DNA of 9,070 bases from Gemmatimonadota bacterium. Its GTDB lineage: Bacteria; Latescibacterota; UBA2968; UBA8231. A program made the position numbers and the translations under genes. Location: the NCBI GenBank assembly GCA_009845645.1, contig VXZF01000242.1:1-9070 (forward strand). The letters run 5' to 3'. A model generated the notes under the pieces. The model did no database searches. It saw only the letters and a program-made list of their open reading frames with translations, and was not told the origin of the DNA. Below are positions 6,043-9,070 of this stretch, piece after piece; the stretch's first letter is position 1, and each line of letters starts with the position of its first letter.

Positions 6043-6903
6043 TCAAGCGCGGCTATAGGAGCGCAGATGATCGCAGCGGCTGGGGTGGCGCAAGCGGTGC
6101 AGTGCTTTCTCCTTGATTTGCCGGACTCGCTCGCGCGTAAGACCAAAGCGCATACCAATCTGGTCTAAGGTCATAGGCTCTTCTCCGTTCAACCCAAAGT
6201 AGAGGCGGAGAATCTCGGCCTCGCGTCCGATGAGTCTATTCAGAGCCGTGTCAATCTGACCGCGCAGACAGCCGCGCATCACTTGGTTTTCAGGGGACTC
6301 TTGCCGCTCGTCTGGCAGCACGTCTAGCAGACTGTGATCTTCTTCGCCGAGAAAGGCCGCGTCGAGCGACCGCATCGAGCGACTGCACATTAAGGTCTCC
6401 TTGACCTCTTCAACTGGGACATCGAGCTGCTCGGCGATAGCTTCTGGGTGGGGATCGTCAGTGCGCTCTTGCTGCAAGATGCGGGATGCTTTGGATATTT
6501 TGTAAAGCAAACCGATCTTGTTCAGCGGCAAGCGGACCGTACGCGACTGTTCAGCTAGCGTCTGTAGGATGGCTTGGCGGATCCACCAAACGGCATAGGA
6601 GATGAATTTGAATCCCTTGTCTTCGTCAAAGCGCTCAGCGGCTGTGATCAATCCCATGTTCCCAGCACTGACCAAATCTGCGAGGGGGACGCCGCGATTT
6701 TGGTATTCCTTTGCCACGCTGACCACAAAGCGCAAATTCGCTTCGACTAAGCGATTGCGTGCATCCTCATCCCCTTGCTTAATTTTCCGCGCTAGATTGA
6801 CCTCATCGGCCGGGGAGAGTGGCTTGGAATGGGCAATTTCAGCCAGATAACTCCCGAGGCAATCTTCCATATCCCAAAATGGAGCTTTAGTCATACCCGA
6901 CAT
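6043..6903 (-). CDS. Sigma-70 family RNA polymerase sigma factor (short RpoD/RpoS-like, group 1 or 2)
   Basis: A 286-residue sigma factor that directs core RNA polymerase to promoters. Region 1.2 starts at about residue 14 (CLGSYLAEIAHSKPLSPADEVNLARKI). Region 2 includes NLRFVVSVAKEYQNRGVPLADLVSAGNMGLI and the -10 reading segment FISYAVWWIRQAILQ (100-114). Region 3 is RTVRLPLNKI onward, with a finger at EEDHSLLDVLPDE. Region 4.2 is MTLDQIGMRFGLTRERVRQIKEKALHRLR (244-272). There is no region 1.1 and no non-conserved insert, so the layout is that of Bacteroidetes/FCB RpoD-type proteins or of a group 2 alternative factor. I cannot decide between primary and alternative. The start is the ATG at 6903, with GAGG 8 bases ahead. 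A 119-base gap with a possible promoter precedes it. Confidence 0.93.
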   Translation of the reverse strand: MSGMTKAPFWDMEDCLGSYLAEIAHSKPLSPADEVNLARKIKQGDEDARNRLVEANLRFVVSVAKEYQNRGVPLADLVSAGNMGLITAAERFDEDKGFKFISYAVWWIRQAILQTLAEQSRTVRLPLNKIGLLYKISKASRILQQERTDDPHPEAIAEQLDVPVEEVKETLMCSRSMRSLDAAFLGEEDHSLLDVLPDERQESPENQVMRGCLRGQIDTALNRLIGREAEILRLYFGLNGEEPMTLDQIGMRFGLTRERVRQIKEKALHRLRHPSRCDHLRSYSRA

Positions 6904-6975
6904 GGAACCATCCTCTTCGTTTAGAGTGGGGAGGAAAAGGAAAGCTACACGTGCTTCAAACTAAAGATTGTGTAT

Positions 6976-7004
6976 AACTTAGCCGGGGGCACAAAACCTG
7001 TCAA
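6976..7004 (-). promoter_or_regulatory. Candidate promoter of the sigma factor gene
   Basis: A perfect -35, TTGACA (7004-6999), sits 18 bases after the rph stop. At a 17-base gap the -10 would be TAAGTT (6981-6976), only 3 of 6 matches; a better-looking TTATAC (6977-6972) lies at 21 bases. The gap is GC-rich (GCCCCCGGC). Either the -10 is weak or a different sigma factor reads this site. The leader to the sigma ATG would be about 65 bases. Confidence 0.45.
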
Positions 7005-7022
7005 GCAATTTCTCCCAACCCC

Positions 7023-7736
7023 CTAAGCCCCCGTAAGTGCGCTTAAAACAGACTGTTGCACAGCCAGTAGGCGCTTTATGCCCACAGCCGCCAAGTCGAG
7101 CAACTCAATGGCCTGCGCACGGGTAAAGGGACACCCCTCGGCCGTGCCTTGGACTTCGACGATCCCCCCCGAGCCAGTCATAACGACGTTCATATCGGTT
7201 TCGGCGCGGCTATCTTCCTCATAGCATAGATCCAATAAGGAATGGATCCCCACTACCCCAACGCTAACAGCGGCGACCTGATCTACGAGTACAGCGCCTT
7301 GCTGCGTCTGCAACGCCTCTACTAAAGCCACATAAGCCCCTGTTATTGAGGCCGTGCGCGTTCCGCCATCCGCTTGTATGACATCGCAATCGACATATAG
7401 CGTCCGCTCTCCTATTTGCTCCAAATCCACTACCGCTCGCAGCGACCGACCAATTAGGCGCTGAATTTCACGCGCCCGACTACTGGGTTCGCGAGTTACT
7501 CGGCGCATAGAGGAGCCAGGGAGCATGCTGTACTCCGCAGTCAGCCAGCCCTTGCCGGTCCCCGCCAGAAAGGGCGGTACCCCATCGACGGACGACACTG
7601 TGCAGAGCACCTTTGTATCACCCATTTCGATCAGAGCCGATCCAGCCGCCGTTTTCAGGTACCTCGGGGAAATCTGCACCGGCCGCAACTGATCGGGCAG
7701 GCGTCCATCGCTCCGCTTCCAGTTCGTCTCACTCAT
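7023..7736 (-). CDS. rph: Ribonuclease PH (phosphate-dependent 3' tRNA exonuclease)
   Basis: A 237-residue RNase PH, full family length. It trims tRNA 3' ends by phosphorolysis and acts as a ring of dimers in the cytoplasm. The N-terminal WKRSDGR and LRPV, then [19 protein letters not shown] and [12 protein letters not shown], are diagnostic. The helix [16 protein letters not shown] follows a slightly divergent SSRAR where most members have SGRT. The phosphate-binding [10 protein letters not shown] is at 124-133, and the metal/catalytic acids are in [14 protein letters not shown] (172-185). [11 protein letters not shown] is also typical. The ATG at 7736 overlaps the preceding stop by 8 bases (ATGAGTGA), and no good ribosome site is seen, so translation is probably coupled to the ATPase gene. 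Confidence 0.97.
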   Translation of the reverse strand: MSETNWKRSDGRLPDQLRPVQISPRYLKTAAGSALIEMGDTKVLCTVSSVDGVPPFLAGTGKGWLTAEYSMLPGSSMRRVTREPSSRAREIQRLIGRSLRAVVDLEQIGERTLYVDCDVIQADGGTRTASITGAYVALVEALQTQQGAVLVDQVAAVSVGVVGIHSLLDLCYEEDSRAETDMNVVMTGSGGIVEVQGTAEGCPFTRAQAIELLDLAAVGIKRLLAVQQSVLSALTGA

Positions 7737-8556
7737 TGAGATGCATCCGATAATCAGGGCCGTCCATGGGGATCGGTTGGCACATCTCTACTAGACGCGA
7801 ATAGATGCGACCCTTGGCTAGGTCCTTGAGTTCGTCGAGGGGCTGGTTGGTGGTAACAACCGTGAATCGCTGATCGCCGTAGCGGGCATCTACGAGATCG
7901 TAGAGCATTTCTATTTCCCACTCGGTCCCCCGCTGGATGCCGAAGTCGTCTAGGACGAGGTAGGGCATATTACACAACTCTTCGAGCATTGACCAAGTGT
8001 GGCCATAGCGCTCGCTATCGGCTGAATAGGTATCGCGCAATTTCTGAAAATACGTGCGCGACAGACTAAGGAAGCGACCCGGCTTGGCCCAGCGCAACAT
8101 GAGTTCGTTGAGTGTAATGCAGCCCATCAAGGTCTTGCCCGTGCCGGGATTCCCGTGGAGAAGATAGCCGCGCTTAGGCTCCTCCACTGATTCGATCAGG
8201 TCTTGGTGAATGCGGAGATAGACCGTGGTCGCTAGGTCAATGGGCGTCCCGTCTGGTGCCGCCATTCGGAAGTCGTCGACGAACTTCCATTTGTATCGTT
8301 CGGGGATATCGGCTTGGCGAAATAGGCGGTTGGTTTCTGTCATTTTGCGGCGATAAGGACGGCAGGGACACCACTGGTTGCGCGAATTGTCGTCCCAGTA
8401 CTGATGGGGTGCCCTTCCCCCACAGCGGCACTCCACGCACTCGCAAAGTCGAAGCGTACCATAGCGGCCCACCTCGACTATCGGGTCGTAGTACAGGCCT
8501 CCACCACCGCACTTAGAACAGCGCGTCGCTTCCCGGTTGGACGCGGGCAAACTCAC
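7729..8556 (-). CDS. DnaC/DnaI-like AAA+ ATPase with N-terminal zinc-binding domain (probable replicative helicase loader)
   Basis: A 275-residue ATPase of the DnaC/IstB family. Residues 1-70 carry eight cysteines in pairs: C13/C16, C38/C40, C43/C45 and C63/C65. They suggest one or two zinc sites, broadly as in the N-terminal domain of the Gram-positive loader DnaI. The AAA+ core follows: Walker A GNPGTGKT (135-142), Walker B LVLDDFG (200-206), sensor 1 TTN (235-237) and the arginine-finger motif GRIYSRL (249-255). In the DnaC/DnaI group such proteins load the DnaB helicase. IstB, the transposition helper, is an alternative, but no IstA or insertion-sequence ends are present and the neighbours are core genes. 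The start is a GTG at 8556, overlapping the smpB stop as GTGA, with a perfect AAGGAG 8 bases ahead. Confidence 0.88.
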   Translation of the reverse strand: MSLPASNREATRCSKCGGGGLYYDPIVEVGRYGTLRLCECVECRCGGRAPHQYWDDNSRNQWCPCRPYRRKMTETNRLFRQADIPERYKWKFVDDFRMAAPDGTPIDLATTVYLRIHQDLIESVEEPKRGYLLHGNPGTGKTLMGCITLNELMLRWAKPGRFLSLSRTYFQKLRDTYSADSERYGHTWSMLEELCNMPYLVLDDFGIQRGTEWEIEMLYDLVDARYGDQRFTVVTTNQPLDELKDLAKGRIYSRLVEMCQPIPMDGPDYRMHLNE

Positions 8557-9032
8557 TGGTGGCGCTCCTTGAGGGCCCGGGCGACATCGCGGTCGGCCTG
8601 GCGTTGAGCCAAAGCCTGACGCTTGTCGAACTGCTTTTTGCCGCGGACCAGCGCCAATTCCACCTTAGCTCTGCCGCGTTTGAAGTAGATTTTCAGCGGC
8701 ACCAAGGTAAGGCCCTGTTGTTGCGTCCTCCCTGTCAGCCTGCGGATTTCGCTGCGGTGTAAGAGCAATTTGCGCACGCGCTCTGGGTCGTGGTTGAAAC
8801 TGTTGCCCCGCTCGTATTGGGCGATATGGACATTGTGCAGGAAAACTTCACCTCGTTCAACTACAGCGAAACTGTCCTTGAGGTTAGCGCGCCCGGCGCG
8901 CAACGACTTGACCTCCGTACCGCGCAGGACAATACCAGTCTCATAGCGGCCCATCACCTCGTAGTCGTGTCGGGCTTTGCGATTTTGCACGACTATTGAC
9001 TCGCGCTTGGTACCGCTTTCCGTTTTGGCCAT
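8553..9032 (-). CDS. smpB: SsrA-binding protein SmpB (trans-translation)
   Basis: A 159-residue SmpB, the partner of tmRNA that brings it to stalled ribosomes. The conserved core runs from [29 protein letters not shown] through [32 protein letters not shown] to [29 protein letters not shown]. All family blocks are present, and the C-terminal tail ([21 protein letters not shown]) is the basic helix that enters the mRNA channel. The N-terminal [12 protein letters not shown] is a little longer than in many relatives. The start is the ATG at 9032; no good Shine-Dalgarno site is seen, so it may be coupled to a gene beyond the right edge. The tmRNA gene (ssrA) is not in this window. Confidence 0.97.
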   Translation of the reverse strand: MAKTESGTKRESIVVQNRKARHDYEVMGRYETGIVLRGTEVKSLRAGRANLKDSFAVVERGEVFLHNVHIAQYERGNSFNHDPERVRKLLLHRSEIRRLTGRTQQQGLTLVPLKIYFKRGRAKVELALVRGKKQFDKRQALAQRQADRDVARALKERHQ

Positions 9033-9070
9033 AACTGTCTATTTCATCAAAGGAACGGGCTTGACGGCTA

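Noticed and set aside
9039..9068. Possible last codons of an upstream gene (ending LMK and TAG) at the right edge, 6 bases before smpB
   Set aside because: Fewer than ten codons are visible, so the frame cannot be told from chance, although the lack of a ribosome site for smpB would suit a coupled upstream gene.
1..9070. Mobile elements, CRISPR arrays, tRNA/rRNA genes, tmRNA, riboswitches
   Set aside because: I read the gaps on both strands and found no repeat arrays, transposase-like frames, cloverleaf or known riboswitch signature. The DnaC/IstB-type ATPase alone does not imply an insertion sequence.

Overview
The window is a compact, bacterial-type chromosomal segment in which every gene I can support lies on the minus strand, so transcription runs from high to low coordinates. 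It is dominated by housekeeping genes: smpB, a DnaC-like helicase loader, rph, a sigma-70 factor, holA and trxA. Spacing is tight, and 4-8 base stop/start overlaps are frequent. The base composition looks moderately GC-rich and even. I see no transposase, integrase, CRISPR array, tRNA, rRNA or other sign of recent transfer. A lipoprotein with a lipobox, a short sigma factor whose region 2.4 resembles the Bacteroidetes/FCB type, and a sugar-phosphate isomerase/epimerase of a kind common in environmental candidate phyla suggest an uncultured Gram-negative bacterium, perhaps Latescibacterota or a related FCB lineage. That placement is inference.

Layout in transcription order. (1) 9032-7023: smpB (trans-translation), a zinc-finger DnaC/DnaI-like ATPase and rph (RNase PH), joined by short overlaps. 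(2) 7004-5781: a candidate promoter directly behind rph, a 286-residue sigma-70 factor, an overlooked 51-codon acidic ORF and an intrinsic terminator. (3) 5753-2731: a TIM-barrel sugar-phosphate isomerase/epimerase, a HisN-type inositol-monophosphatase-family phosphatase and a YihY/BrkB membrane protein, joined by TTGA and GTGA overlaps, then a small lipoprotein and a strong intrinsic terminator. (4) 2691-1485: a 64-residue single-span membrane protein overlapping holA (DNA polymerase III delta). (5) 1482-1: a perfect consensus sigma-70 promoter (TTGACA-17-TATAAT) with an inverted repeat at the start point, then trxA, a free-standing cyclic-nucleotide-binding-fold protein and, by an ATGA overlap, the start of a membrane protein that runs off the window edge.

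The most unusual item is that last, partial gene. Its first 77 residues look like the N-terminal three membrane segments of an AI-2E family (UPF0118) transporter. They are followed in frame by what looks like an ASH/DUF1573-type immunoglobulin-like domain. Its translational coupling to a CNB-fold protein that has no DNA-binding domain and lacks a key ligand glutamate suggests a regulated membrane module that may not have been described. The rest is largely ordinary core metabolism and information processing.
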